The notes: generated by a model from the letters alone, not told the origin. A stretch of DNA of 64,000 nucleotides from Lunatibacter salilacus (GCF_009797935.1 NZ_VOLC01000006.1:186001-250000); one strand, 5' to 3'. Numbered from the stretch's first letter, positions 17,690-26,690 are shown. Translations and numbers: made by a program.

Positions 17690-20488
17690 TTATTGATGAA
17701 GAAATTCAATACCAGTAATGATCACCAAAGCGTCACTTTCCTTAGACGAAGCATTGCTAATACGGATATAAATATCCTGCAACCCTTGGATATCGGACAC
17801 ATCAACCGAAGCCGGTTTTCCCGATGCCTCTCCAAAGAAGGGTCCTTCTCCATCCTTTGTCGGGATAGGCAATATGTCTTGCGGAGATCCAACCAAGGTA
17901 CCAGAAGGTGAGCCAAGTCTTATTTCCAGAGTACCCCCAATAAAGTGAGACCAATGCCAAAACCTCGTTATGGCTCCAACCCGGATGGTATGAACTCCCG
18001 TCAGGTCCACTTGATGAAAACCGAGATACCCACCCTTTCCGGTAATGATAAATCCTGGATCATCCGTAGAGGGAGTAAAGGAGATTCCCTCATCGGAAAA
18101 TTCATCCGCAGATTCCGGCGCAAATAATGGATAACGAAGCAGCCTGATATCCTGACCTGTCAAATTTAGCCCAGGTACTCCTTCAATACCCTGATCTTCA
18201 TATTGGGAAATAAACAGGTAGGCTCCAGGTTCAATATCAAACCTATAAAATTTACCCAACCGATCTACCGGCCTAGTTAATTCCCGTGGTGACAACTTGA
18301 AATTACCAGCTCTTTCCAATTCCGTCAGGGACGATTCATTTCCTGCCAAACTTAGTATATAAGCTGAAAGTTGTGCCCGTTCGCTGTCTGAAATCATTGG
18401 ATGGGGTGGCATATGTGCATCGCCCCATTCTCCAGTACTTCCCTCAGCTATGCTTTTTACCAATATCTCATCAGCATTGGCCATTCCCATATATTTTCGG
18501 GAAACCTCCCGATAGGACGGACCCACTAACTTTTCCTCCTTTCGATGGCAGCTCAAACAGTTGAAATTTTCCATTAATGTTTCGGCTTTGAGGTGGGTGA
18601 CCGGTACTCCCGGCTTAAGCAAATTATCTTTGCGCAACTGATTTAATTGCCCGATAGTCAATCCGGACGGAATATATTCCGCAGTCACGGTTAGCCTACT
18701 TTGGGAAATCTCCGGATCCTCCCTGTCACTTACCTGAACCCGAAAATCTATGGATTCATTCGGGAAAAAGAAGGTTTGATTCCCCTTTATTATATCGAAG
18801 TTTACCACAGGAGGCTGGTTTCCCACCACTAGTTCCAACATTGTAGTGTCGGATAACGCTTCCGGATCTGAGACTTTTAAGGTTACTGTGTAAAGTCCTT
18901 CTCTATCCGCCTTCCATATAGGATTGGGGGAATCGAAAAACACCTCCTGCCCCATCCCGGTTATCGTCCAATTGTAATTCAATTCACTTCCATCATAATC
19001 TAGGGAACCTTCCGCAGACAATTTTACAGCCATGGGATCATCTTGGTATCCGCTAATCGCTGTTGCTTGGGCAATGGGCGGGCGATTACCGTCATTATAG
19101 ACAATTTTTGAAATCTGACCAGATATGCCATATTCTACTATATATAAATCTCCCGAAGGACCAAAATCCATGTCTAACGGCTGTTTATGTTGCAATAGAT
19201 CTTGGGGCAGTAAAGGCTCAATATGCAGCACCTTTGACCTTTCTTCATCCATTGTCAACACCATGATCCAATTCCTGACATAATCCGTAACCAGCCATTT
19301 CCCTTCGTAATAGGAAGGGAAAACACGTTTTCCCACCTCATCTGAAAAATCGGCCTGTCTAAATACCGGTCCCCCTACAGCGGAACGGGCCGCACTTCCC
19401 AAAATCGGCCAGTCTTCATCTACCCTGTAGGGATAGGACACCAAAGAAGGCTGTGCTGCAGGAAGCTCCTTTATTCCAGAATTGTTCGGAGACTTGTTGA
19501 CAGGATTCTCAGGATCAAACGGCTCCCCATAAGACTCCTCCAAATAATCATAACTGGAATAGGGAAGGTTTTCTCCGATAAAGTAAGGCCATCCAAAATT
19601 TCCGGGACCTTTCGCTATATTAAATTCGTCATACCCCATAGGTCCTAAACGCTCTGAATCCATTCCCGCATCAGGCCCCACTTCCCCCCAATGTAAATAT
19701 CCTGTCTTTGAATCCATCGAAACCCTCCAGGGATTTCTATTGCCCATCACATAGATTTCAGGCCTGGTATTCGGTGTTCCGGGTGGGAAAAGATTTCCAT
19801 CCGGAATGGAATAAGTCCCGTCAGGATTTGGTCTGATACGGAGAATAGAACCTCTAAGATCGTTGCTATTGCCTGCTGAACGTCCAGAATCCTGACCTCT
19901 GCCCCCTTCATTCGTAAAAGCGAACGGAGCATATTGAGAAGGTGCCGTGTCACACCCCACTGACAAAAGTAAATTCCCATCCTGGTCCCAAGTCATACCC
20001 CCGCCGAAATGCTGGCCATCCGGTTGTTCCCAGAAAATTTTCAACACGACTACCTCTGATCCTTTAACCAAGTGGCCCTCATCATCCAAATCAAACCGAC
20101 TCAAACGCATATACTCACCTTTATCCACCGCAGCTGAAAAATATAAATAAATCTGCCGAGTACGTTCAAAATCTTTATCAACCAACAATCCAACCAAGCC
20201 CGGAGCATCTTCCGTGGCAAGAGCCACTCTTCCAAGTACGCTAATTTGACCCAGCGTTTCATCTAACCGCTTTACTGAACCCGTCCGCTCTATCCAATAA
20301 ACCCTCCCCTTTTCGTCAAAATCCAATTGGATTGGTTCTTCCAAGTCTTCGGCCAAAAGTTCATAAGTAAACCTTGTTGGTTCGGGTTTAATTGAAGGTT
20401 CCGGATTTTGAGGGGCACATGAAAAACACAAATAAAAATATATGACTGGTAAGCCTATTCTATAAAAAGGGATGAATATAGATCTCAT
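17690..20488 (-). CDS. Multidomain lipoprotein: PQQ-type propeller dehydrogenase, PKD, cytochrome c, CBM6-like
   Basis: A 932-residue lipoprotein (lipobox CFSC, Cys24). Residues about 40-465 form a six-bladed glucose/sorbosone dehydrogenase propeller, with DGQHFGGGMTWDQDGNLLLSVG, GNRNPWR and FGPSGDLYIVEYG. A PKD-type domain (about 475-560) with YDGSELNYNWTI is next. A monohaem cytochrome c domain has CLSCH at 644-648 and an axial MPPHP. The last 200 residues look like a CBM6/galactose-binding module, with a GIxFTPSTDDPGF start. Sugar oxidised by the propeller could pass electrons to the attached haem. It is the first gene of a three-gene operon. Confidence 0.85.
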   Translation of the reverse strand: MRSIFIPFYRIGLPVIYFYLCFSCAPQNPEPSIKPEPTRFTYELLAEDLEEPIQLDFDEKGRVYWIERTGSVKRLDETLGQISVLGRVALATEDAPGLVGLLVDKDFERTRQIYLYFSAAVDKGEYMRLSRFDLDDEGHLVKGSEVVVLKIFWEQPDGQHFGGGMTWDQDGNLLLSVGCDTAPSQYAPFAFTNEGGRGQDSGRSAGNSNDLRGSILRIRPNPDGTYSIPDGNLFPPGTPNTRPEIYVMGNRNPWRVSMDSKTGYLHWGEVGPDAGMDSERLGPMGYDEFNIAKGPGNFGWPYFIGENLPYSSYDYLEESYGEPFDPENPVNKSPNNSGIKELPAAQPSLVSYPYRVDEDWPILGSAARSAVGGPVFRQADFSDEVGKRVFPSYYEGKWLVTDYVRNWIMVLTMDEERSKVLHIEPLLPQDLLQHKQPLDMDFGPSGDLYIVEYGISGQISKIVYNDGNRPPIAQATAISGYQDDPMAVKLSAEGSLDYDGSELNYNWTITGMGQEVFFDSPNPIWKADREGLYTVTLKVSDPEALSDTTMLELVVGNQPPVVNFDIIKGNQTFFFPNESIDFRVQVSDREDPEISQSRLTVTAEYIPSGLTIGQLNQLRKDNLLKPGVPVTHLKAETLMENFNCLSCHRKEEKLVGPSYREVSRKYMGMANADEILVKSIAEGSTGEWGDAHMPPHPMISDSERAQLSAYILSLAGNESSLTELERAGNFKLSPRELTRPVDRLGKFYRFDIEPGAYLFISQYEDQGIEGVPGLNLTGQDIRLLRYPLFAPESADEFSDEGISFTPSTDDPGFIITGKGGYLGFHQVDLTGVHTIRVGAITRFWHWSHFIGGTLEIRLGSPSGTLVGSPQDILPIPTKDGEGPFFGEASGKPASVDVSDIQGLQDIYIRISNASSKESDALVIITGIEFLHQ

Positions 20489-20626
20489 AATGTAAAATTA
20501 ACCCATTACTTTAGTTAATTGAACCATTCTGATAAAAAATATAGGTATACCGACTTCAGCTACCTTATTTTACTGATACATCGTCCCATTCTACCTAGCA
20601 AAACGAATTTTTTAATTTTTATTAAA

Positions 20627-20647
20627 TTTTTAGTTGTAAACTAAAAA
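20627..20647. promoter_or_regulatory. Probable BlaI-type operator
   Basis: A perfect inverted repeat, TTTTTAGTT (20627-20635), spacer GTA, AACTAAAAA (20639-20647). It covers the TTG -33 element of the promoter of the BlaI-like gene, so binding would block sigma factor. It is also in the divergent region of the PQQ-propeller operon. Confidence 0.6.
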
Positions 20648-20663
20648 ATTCTTATTAACTTTA
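20634..20663 (+). promoter_or_regulatory. Promoter of the blaI-blaR1-like operon
   Basis: TTG at 20634-20636 and TAACTTTA at 20656-20663 are exactly 19 nt apart; the -7 box has one mismatch to TAnnTTTG. The predicted start lies near 20670, downstream of the first possible start codon at 20666, which supports using ATG 20741. Confidence 0.6.
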
Positions 20664-20740
20664 TCATGCCGATAGAAAGATTTAGTTCCCTTAATTTTTG
20701 CTTTATTAAAACTAAACGATTAATTTGTAAAAAAAACACC

Positions 20741-21103
20741 ATGAAAACATTAACTAGAGCAGAAGAACAGATTATGCAGATCCTTTGGGAGTTGAAGGAA
20801 GCATATGTAAAAGACATCCTGGAGCGGATGGATGACCCAAAACCCGCTTACAATACGGTATCAACGTTTATCAGGATACTTGAAACGAAAGGCTTCGTAA
20901 AGCATCACCCGATCGGGAAATCGCATCAGTACTATCCTATTGTCACCAAAGATGAATATAGAAGCTTTTCCATAAAGCGGCTGTTGTCGGGTTATTTCGG
21001 AGGTTCATTTACCAAAATGGCAAGTTTCTTTGCCAAAGAAGAAAATTTGAACTTGAAAGAATTGGAAAGAATCATGGATGAAGTCAAAAAGGATGTAAAA
21101 TGA
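20741..21103 (+). CDS. BlaI/MecI/CopY family transcriptional repressor
   Basis: A 120-residue winged-helix repressor. TRAEEQIMQILWELKEAYVKDILERM gives the first helices, PAYNTVSTFIRILETKGFVKHHPIGKSHQYYPIV gives the recognition helix and wing, and a C-terminal dimerisation helix ends EVKKDVK. In this family, cleavage by the membrane protease BlaR1 relieves repression of the shared operon. The BlaR1-like gene follows within 10 nt. I use ATG 20741 because the family begins at this MKTLTRAEE sequence and the predicted promoter ends near 20663. An inverted repeat over the promoter is the likely autoregulatory site. Confidence 0.92.
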   Translation: MKTLTRAEEQIMQILWELKEAYVKDILERMDDPKPAYNTVSTFIRILETKGFVKHHPIGKSHQYYPIVTKDEYRSFSIKRLLSGYFGGSFTKMASFFAKEENLNLKELERIMDEVKKDVK

Positions 21104-21110
21104 TCAGGTG

Positions 21111-23936
21111 ATGGCTGAATTTATCAATTACTTTTGGCAAAGCTTTTTCTGTCTTTGCTTCTTTTTCGGGATCTATTGGGTCTTTCTGCGGGATGAGAAA
21201 TCGTTTCGCTTCAACAGGGCCTATTTACTGATCACCCCTGCCCTGGCCCTTTTATTTCCAATGATGGAAATCCCCGTAAGTTTTGATAAACCCAGCATCT
21301 CCCTCGAGCACACCGACCTATTAAGGGCACTGAAAGAACAGGCTGATGTCGAAACCATTGGCACCTTCGGTCTTCCAGAATTCACCGTGACAGACACCAA
21401 ACTTCCTCTGCTGTGGGAAATCAAAGATTATCTGCTTTTCACCTACCTAAGCATTGTGGTTCTATTGTCATTCAAATTGTTTTGGCAATACCTACAACTA
21501 CGGCAGATGCAGGAAAAAGGCTGGTATCAGACGGTCTTCAAATTAAAAGGAGACTATTTTCTGATACCAACCTTTGGTCTGGCACCGGTGTTTTCATTCT
21601 TCAACAGGCTGTTTTGGGACGATACCCAGGTACTCACACCTGAGGAAGAATCCCATATCATTCAACATGAACTCGAACATATTCACCAAAAACATACTTG
21701 GGATGTGCTCTATTACCAGGCACTGAGCATCTTGTTTTGGTTTAACCCCGTCATCCACCTGATGCGGCTTTCGCTGGTGGATCTGCATGAATACCTGGCA
21801 GATGAAAAGGTGCTGGGAAAAATCGAAAACAAGTCTAGCTACCCCAAATTGATCGTCAAAATGGCATTTAAGGGACTGGATCTTCCTATCGGCAATTACT
21901 TTATCCGATCTACTACCTTAAAGAGAATAATGATGATGAAAAAGTCAGCTAAAATAAACTGGTTTAAACTGGCCATGGTATTGCCCCTCACGGGGATGCT
22001 GTTTGGCCTGGTAAGTATGAAAACCGAACGCGGGTTGGTGCTTTTCACCAATTACGAGACAGCAAATATCCGTACGATCAAGCAGCAGATGCTGGATTTC
22101 CAGGATTCCCTTAATGTGGGGATAAAGGTTAGAAGTTTGAAAAATCCCGTACACTATGAAAAAATAAATCCTCTGGAAAATGGCATCCTCAAATCTCAAC
22201 TGGGTGAATTGGAGTATGAGTTTTCCGGTATTAAATCCGATGCAGACTATCTGAAAGTCCGGGAGCTTATCCAAATCCTGCGGGCTAATTCCCAAATGAA
22301 GAAAACCTACGAAAATGCCATGAAGCCAATGGAGGTACAGAACATACCCAAACCCGTTGATGGCTGGAAGGCATGGGAAGATTTTCTCAGGTCCAAAGTG
22401 ACTGTTCCTGAAAAGGAGGAAGCCTTGGGCCTTGCCGGGGTCGTGGAACTGGAATTTATAGTAGATCAGGAGGGAAAGATACAGCATCCGGTCATTCGCA
22501 GAAGCTTTGGAGGCGGATTGGATGATCAACTAATTGCCGCCTTGAAAGGCAGTGAGGTTCCTGCCTGGGAGAACGGTACAGCTGATCAGAAACCTGTCGC
22601 TGTCGTCATGACCTATCCTGTGGGATTTGATTTCCGAAAGGATGACCAACCCCAAACTGCCTTTTTCCCCCAACCAAGTTCTGTACTGAGGTCACAAAAC
22701 TACCCTCGAGGAGGATCTAATGATACTGAAATTTTTGACGTGGTTGAATCCATGCCCGTACCTCCCGGAGGAATGGAAGGTTGGAATGCTTACTTGAAAG
22801 AAAACCTGAAGTACACGCAGACAGGCAAAGATCAAAAAGTAGAAGGTACCGTCTACGTGGTTTTCGTAGTGGACAAAGAGGGTAACTTGCAAAATCCGGA
22901 AATTCTCAGGGGAATCGGAGCCGGCTTGGATGAAGAGGCTATTCGGGTGGTAAAAGAATCTCCGACATGGAAACCCGGAATGCAACATGGCCAATTGATG
23001 AATGTGAAAATGCGACTGCCTATACGATTTAGATTGCCTGAAAAACCCGTCGGTCAGGACGACCGTGTGGAAGAACTCAAAGCCGAAAATGCCGATTGGA
23101 AAAACGGAGCTATACAACCTGGAGAAGTATTTAATAAATATTTGCAACGGAACTTTAACTTTCCTAAGGAATCCCGGAATCAAGGTACTACTGGGACCGT
23201 ACTCTCCCGACTTTCTTTTGACAGTAACGGGAAAATAAATAATGTCACTGTAATCAAAGGACTGGATGATGATATTAACGAAGAGGTAATCAAGCAAATG
23301 AAATCCGCTCCAAATTGGGAGGTAAAAGAGCCAAAAGGCAGTTTCGAGGCCATCTTTCCCGTTACCTTTAAACTAAACAATCAACCCGTTGATGGGCCAG
23401 ATTTTCATTCTGTACTTGGTAAGGGTTTAGTAGTTCATGGGTACGGCCCGCAATCAAAATTTCAAGAACCCAGTGCAAAAAACAACAACATCATTACCAT
23501 TAAACTAATCAATGACCAGTTGGTCAACTTCAATGGATTGATATTACCGGTTAATCCGAAACTATCTGACGCCATCCAAGCAACATTGGATGAAACCGGA
23601 TTAAATCCCACTGATATAACCGCCCACCTCAGCGCAGAACCTGATGTGAAAATGGGAGTTATCCAAGAAGTGCAAGCCGCCCTGAGAACAAATCGGATTA
23701 ATAAGTTGCTCTACACCAGCTCCAGACTAAATGACGGTCGTCCGAAGAACAACGGTTCATTTACCCCGCTGGAAAACCAACCCTTGGTTGTCCTTGATGG
23801 AGTTGTAAACGCCTCCTTGGATGACATTGATCCAAAAAATATAGAAAGCATTTCCGTCATAAAAGATGGAAAAGCAATAAACCTTTATGGCAGTGCTGCC
23901 AAAAACGGAGTAATATTAGTTACCTCAAAGAAATAA
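21111..23936 (+). CDS. BlaR1-type M56 metalloprotease fused to three TonB C-terminal domains
   Basis: The N-terminal 300 residues are a BlaR1/MecR1 membrane protease: several membrane helices, the zinc motif HELEH at 186-190, and the downstream ADEKV with its third ligand. Beyond the last helix are three TonB C-terminal-like domains at about 405-500, 530-635 and 650-745 (each with GxVxVxFxVDxxGxxxxPxxxR-type sequence). The last 50 residues (LDDIDPKNIESISVIKDGKA...YGSAAKNGVILVTSK) look like a TonB-dependent receptor plug. Such fusions are common in Bacteroidota and may sense outer-membrane transport rather than beta-lactams. A GTG at 21108 directly precedes the ATG chosen. Confidence 0.9.
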   Translation: MAEFINYFWQSFFCLCFFFGIYWVFLRDEKSFRFNRAYLLITPALALLFPMMEIPVSFDKPSISLEHTDLLRALKEQADVETIGTFGLPEFTVTDTKLPLLWEIKDYLLFTYLSIVVLLSFKLFWQYLQLRQMQEKGWYQTVFKLKGDYFLIPTFGLAPVFSFFNRLFWDDTQVLTPEEESHIIQHELEHIHQKHTWDVLYYQALSILFWFNPVIHLMRLSLVDLHEYLADEKVLGKIENKSSYPKLIVKMAFKGLDLPIGNYFIRSTTLKRIMMMKKSAKINWFKLAMVLPLTGMLFGLVSMKTERGLVLFTNYETANIRTIKQQMLDFQDSLNVGIKVRSLKNPVHYEKINPLENGILKSQLGELEYEFSGIKSDADYLKVRELIQILRANSQMKKTYENAMKPMEVQNIPKPVDGWKAWEDFLRSKVTVPEKEEALGLAGVVELEFIVDQEGKIQHPVIRRSFGGGLDDQLIAALKGSEVPAWENGTADQKPVAVVMTYPVGFDFRKDDQPQTAFFPQPSSVLRSQNYPRGGSNDTEIFDVVESMPVPPGGMEGWNAYLKENLKYTQTGKDQKVEGTVYVVFVVDKEGNLQNPEILRGIGAGLDEEAIRVVKESPTWKPGMQHGQLMNVKMRLPIRFRLPEKPVGQDDRVEELKAENADWKNGAIQPGEVFNKYLQRNFNFPKESRNQGTTGTVLSRLSFDSNGKINNVTVIKGLDDDINEEVIKQMKSAPNWEVKEPKGSFEAIFPVTFKLNNQPVDGPDFHSVLGKGLVVHGYGPQSKFQEPSAKNNNIITIKLINDQLVNFNGLILPVNPKLSDAIQATLDETGLNPTDITAHLSAEPDVKMGVIQEVQAALRTNRINKLLYTSSRLNDGRPKNNGSFTPLENQPLVVLDGVVNASLDDIDPKNIESISVIKDGKAINLYGSAAKNGVILVTSKK

Positions 23937-23984
23937 CCTATTTATACCAACTATTATTGGGTACCTTTTGCCACCAACATTTAT

Positions 23985-24021
23985 CCGGGCTGTTCTTCGA
24001 AGATGCAGCCCGGTTTTTTTT
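23985..24021 (+). terminator. Terminator of the blaI-blaR1-like operon
   Basis: CCGGGCTG (23985-23992) pairs with CAGCCCGG (24006-24013), with an inner TCTTCGAAGA self-complementary core, followed by eight T's. Strong rho-independent hairpin, 49 nt after the stop. Confidence 0.93.
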
Positions 24022-24223
24022 CGATCAAAGAGAAGCCCCTCCACATTGGTGTTCTTTGATATTTCCCATATGCGGTAATGACCCATTCAAATTATTTTTC
24101 CGTCCTTAGATCATAATTTCCCTTTTTTGGGATCTATATAAAACTGAAACTTTGGGATTGTTGATAACTCAGTTATATACCTTAATTCCGCAGTACTTCC
24201 CAGTAACTAGTGATCCTTATGAT

Positions 24224-24297
24224 GAAAAACCATCCAGGTCTCACCCGTTTAAATTGAACAACTAGCAGATTATCAACAAAACCTAGCAGGTTTGCGG
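24224..24297. repeat. Repeat flanking the glucuronate genes, copy 1
   Basis: About 74 nt, roughly three-quarters identical by eye to 26848-26919. Both begin GAAAAACC, have TCCAGGT near the left end, share the exact core TTATCAACAAAACCT, and end in AGGTTTGC. The ends are imperfectly inverted (AACC...CAGGT against ACCT...AGGTTT), so the element could fold. Confidence 0.65.
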
Positions 24298-24307
24298 ATT
24301 TTAGGTA

Positions 24308-24315
24308 TATATTTG
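24308..24315 (+). promoter_or_regulatory. -7 promoter box of the glucuronoyl esterase gene
   Basis: TATATTTG is an exact match to TAnnTTTG, 33 nt before the ATG at 24349. A TTTG lies at 24291-24294, but the spacing of 13 nt is short for the -33 element. Confidence 0.5.
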
Positions 24316-24348
24316 AAATACTTCAATTACAACTAAACTCCCCCTTCG

Positions 24349-25554
24349 ATGAAAATAAATGCGTTGAGCCTACTAATTTTTTGTTTCTTTTTGATAGGAA
24401 ATATTTCAGTAATAGCACAGGATGAGTTCAACTACGATGAATCCAAGGTGCCGGCCTACTCACTACCAGACCCTTTCGTTTCCCAGTCCGGAAAAATAAT
24501 TACCAACGCGAATACTTGGGAGTTTGTCCGCCGACCGGAAATCATAACCCTATTTGAAGACCATGTCTACGGACAAGTTCCAAAAGATTTTGACGCCATT
24601 ACCTTTGAATTAGCTGGTGAAGACAAATCTGCCATGGGAGGCCAAGCCCACCTGAAAGAGGTGGATATCACTGTCACCAAAAATGAGAAACAAATAACCA
24701 TTCGGCTAATCCTTTTCTTACCAAACGGGCAAACCACACCGTCACCTGTTTTCCTATTGATCAATCACCGCAATCATGAAAACATTGACCCTACCCGTCA
24801 GGTGAAAATGGACTTCTGGCCTGCGGAAAAACTTATTGAACGGGGGTATGCAGCTGCGGCATTTCATGTGCAAGACGTTTCCAACGACAACAAAGATACC
24901 TTTAAAGAAGATATTCTGGAGACACTCTATCCCGAACAACTGCAAATGGCAAACGGCATGCGGGGATTGGGAGCCTGGGCTTGGGGTGCGATGCGTGTCA
25001 TGGACTATTTTGAGCGGGATCCGCAAGTAGATGCTTCGAAAGCCGGTGTGGTGGGTCACTCAAGGGGAGGTAAAGCATCCCTTTGGACCGGGGCTCAGGA
25101 TACCAGATGGGCCATCACCCTCAGCAATGATTCCGGTTGCGGAGGCGCAGCCATCTCCCGAAGAAAATTCGGGGAAACGGTAAAGCGAATTAACACCAAT
25201 TTTCCGTATTGGTTTACAGACAATTTCGACAAGTACAACGACAACGAGGATGCCCTTCCCATTGACCAACATATGCTGATTTCAAGCATCGCTCCCAGAG
25301 CGGTCTATGTTGCAAGCGCCGTTGAGGACGAATGGGCTGATCCCAAGGGTGAATTTCTTTCTTTAAAAATAGGAACCAGAGTTTATCGGGATATATTTAA
25401 TCTTCCGGTTGACCTGCCTGCACAACTTCCCGCAATCAACCAACCGACCCATCTCCCCTATGTAGGTCATCATATCCGTGAGGGAAAACATAACCTGACT
25501 GCCTATGATTGGGAACAGTTTATGGATTTTGCTGATTTGCTTTATGCCCGTTAA
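24349..25554 (+). CDS. CE15-type glucuronoyl methylesterase-like alpha/beta hydrolase
   Basis: A 401-residue protein with a signal peptide (about 1-24, ending VIAQ) and one alpha/beta-hydrolase domain. The nucleophile elbow GHSRGGK (in VVGHSRGGKASLWTG) matches the GCSRxGK/GHSRxGK serine motif of carbohydrate esterase family 15. NDSGCGGAAISRR, an EDEWADPKGE acid region and LPYVGHHIREGKHNLTAYDW with the catalytic histidine are also family features. CE15 enzymes cleave esters of 4-O-methyl-glucuronic acid in glucuronoxylan and related polymers. The mannonate-dehydratase-like gene starts 5 nt after its stop, so uronic acid release and processing are linked. Confidence 0.87.
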   Translation: MKINALSLLIFCFFLIGNISVIAQDEFNYDESKVPAYSLPDPFVSQSGKIITNANTWEFVRRPEIITLFEDHVYGQVPKDFDAITFELAGEDKSAMGGQAHLKEVDITVTKNEKQITIRLILFLPNGQTTPSPVFLLINHRNHENIDPTRQVKMDFWPAEKLIERGYAAAAFHVQDVSNDNKDTFKEDILETLYPEQLQMANGMRGLGAWAWGAMRVMDYFERDPQVDASKAGVVGHSRGGKASLWTGAQDTRWAITLSNDSGCGGAAISRRKFGETVKRINTNFPYWFTDNFDKYNDNEDALPIDQHMLISSIAPRAVYVASAVEDEWADPKGEFLSLKIGTRVYRDIFNLPVDLPAQLPAINQPTHLPYVGHHIREGKHNLTAYDWEQFMDFADLLYAR

Positions 25555-25559
25555 CAAAC

Positions 25560-26690
25560 ATGCCCATGAACCGAAGAAGATCATTCCTGAAAAAAAGTGC
25601 GGCTGTAGCAGCCCTCTCCCTAACCGCTTCACCTAGATCCATCGGTAGCAATAGGAGTATATTTGAGTTAACTGCAAAAGATATGGGATTGGACATGTGT
25701 TTGGCCTATTTCTGGGGAATTGAACCCCGCAAGGTAGCTTTGGCGAAACAAATGAATGTACTGGGTGCAGTGGGAGGAATCAATCCCGGTATGGCTAACC
25801 ACCAAGGATCAAATCCATGGGACTTGGACGTAATCAAAGGAGTCAAAGCTTCCTGGGAAAATGTGGGATTACGGTTAAAAGTAATTGAAGGGCCTCCCAC
25901 CTTAGGTACAGCCACCAAATTGGGGTTAAGCAGCCGTGATGAGGAAATTGAGAATTTCATTACCCTAATGAAAAATCTTTCCTCAGTGGGCATAGACATT
26001 ATCTGCTATAACTGGATGCCAGTAATCAACTGGGCAAGAACTTCCTTGGATAGGCCTTCACGGGGTGGAGCATTGGTCAGTGCATTTGATATTGAGGATA
26101 TTCAGGATCAGGAAAAAATTACGGAATTTGGCGAGTTATCACACGATAAGATGTGGGAAAATCTAGAATATTTTCTCAAGGCAGTTATTCCGGAAGCCGA
26201 AAAGCACGGCGTCAAACTGGCCTTACATCCCGATGACCCACCGATAAGTGATATGCGGGGAATCCCCCGGATAATGACCTCGGTAGATGCGTTTAAGCGT
26301 CTTATTGATATTTACCCCAGCCCTAGCAATGGGTTAACCTTTTGCCAGGGGAGTTTTGCCTCCATGGGAGAAATGGATAAGGGAGTAGATATTCCCGCCG
26401 CCATCCGCTATTTTGGAAAGCGGGATACCATCCATTTTGTTCATTTCCGGGATGTTCGGGGGCATGCGACCAACTTTGAGGAAACCTTTCATGATGACGG
26501 CAAGACCGATATGTATGAGGCCATGAAATGTTATTATGAAGTTGGATTCCAAGGACCTATTCGCCCTGACCATGTACCGACGATGGCGGGCGACAGCAAC
26601 GACAAGCCCGGCTACAGTACCATCGGAACCCTATTCGCCATCGGCTATATGCGCGGATTGATGGAAGCTGTGGTTAAAGAAAACGGATAA
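25560..26690 (+). CDS. Tat-exported mannonate dehydratase-like protein (UxuA family fold)
   Basis: The body (about 40-376) resembles mannonate dehydratase UxuA / xylose isomerase-like TIM barrels. VIEGPPTLG, ICYNWMPVINWART, LALHPDDPP with the metal-binding His and Asp, FCQGSFASMG, IHFVHFRDVRG and the RPDHVPTM end are all present. UxuA converts D-mannonate to 2-keto-3-deoxygluconate in glucuronate breakdown. The N terminus NRRRSFLKKSAAVAALSLTA is a twin-arginine signal, unlike cytoplasmic UxuA, so the enzyme is probably folded and then exported. ATG 25566 is a possible alternative start. It forms an operon with the CE15-type esterase. Confidence 0.85.
   Translation: MPMNRRRSFLKKSAAVAALSLTASPRSIGSNRSIFELTAKDMGLDMCLAYFWGIEPRKVALAKQMNVLGAVGGINPGMANHQGSNPWDLDVIKGVKASWENVGLRLKVIEGPPTLGTATKLGLSSRDEEIENFITLMKNLSSVGIDIICYNWMPVINWARTSLDRPSRGGALVSAFDIEDIQDQEKITEFGELSHDKMWENLEYFLKAVIPEAEKHGVKLALHPDDPPISDMRGIPRIMTSVDAFKRLIDIYPSPSNGLTFCQGSFASMGEMDKGVDIPAAIRYFGKRDTIHFVHFRDVRGHATNFEETFHDDGKTDMYEAMKCYYEVGFQGPIRPDHVPTMAGDSNDKPGYSTIGTLFAIGYMRGLMEAVVKENG

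Larger units (their letters stand above)
23937..24348. other. Intergenic region: terminator, repeat copy 1 and promoter
   Basis: No gene is seen. The region holds the blaR1 terminator (23985-24021), AT-rich sequence, the first copy of a 74-nt repeat (24224-24297) and a TAnnTTTG promoter box (24308-24315) for the esterase gene. Confidence 0.8.

Noticed and set aside
22692-23297. A 201-codon minus-strand frame inside the BlaR1-like gene
   Set aside because: It is antisense to a well-supported coding sequence, lacks family features, and follows the codon pattern of the opposite strand.
20741-23936. Beta-lactam resistance operon
   Set aside because: The BlaI/BlaR1-type pair has TonB-like sensor domains instead of a penicillin-binding domain and no beta-lactamase gene follows.
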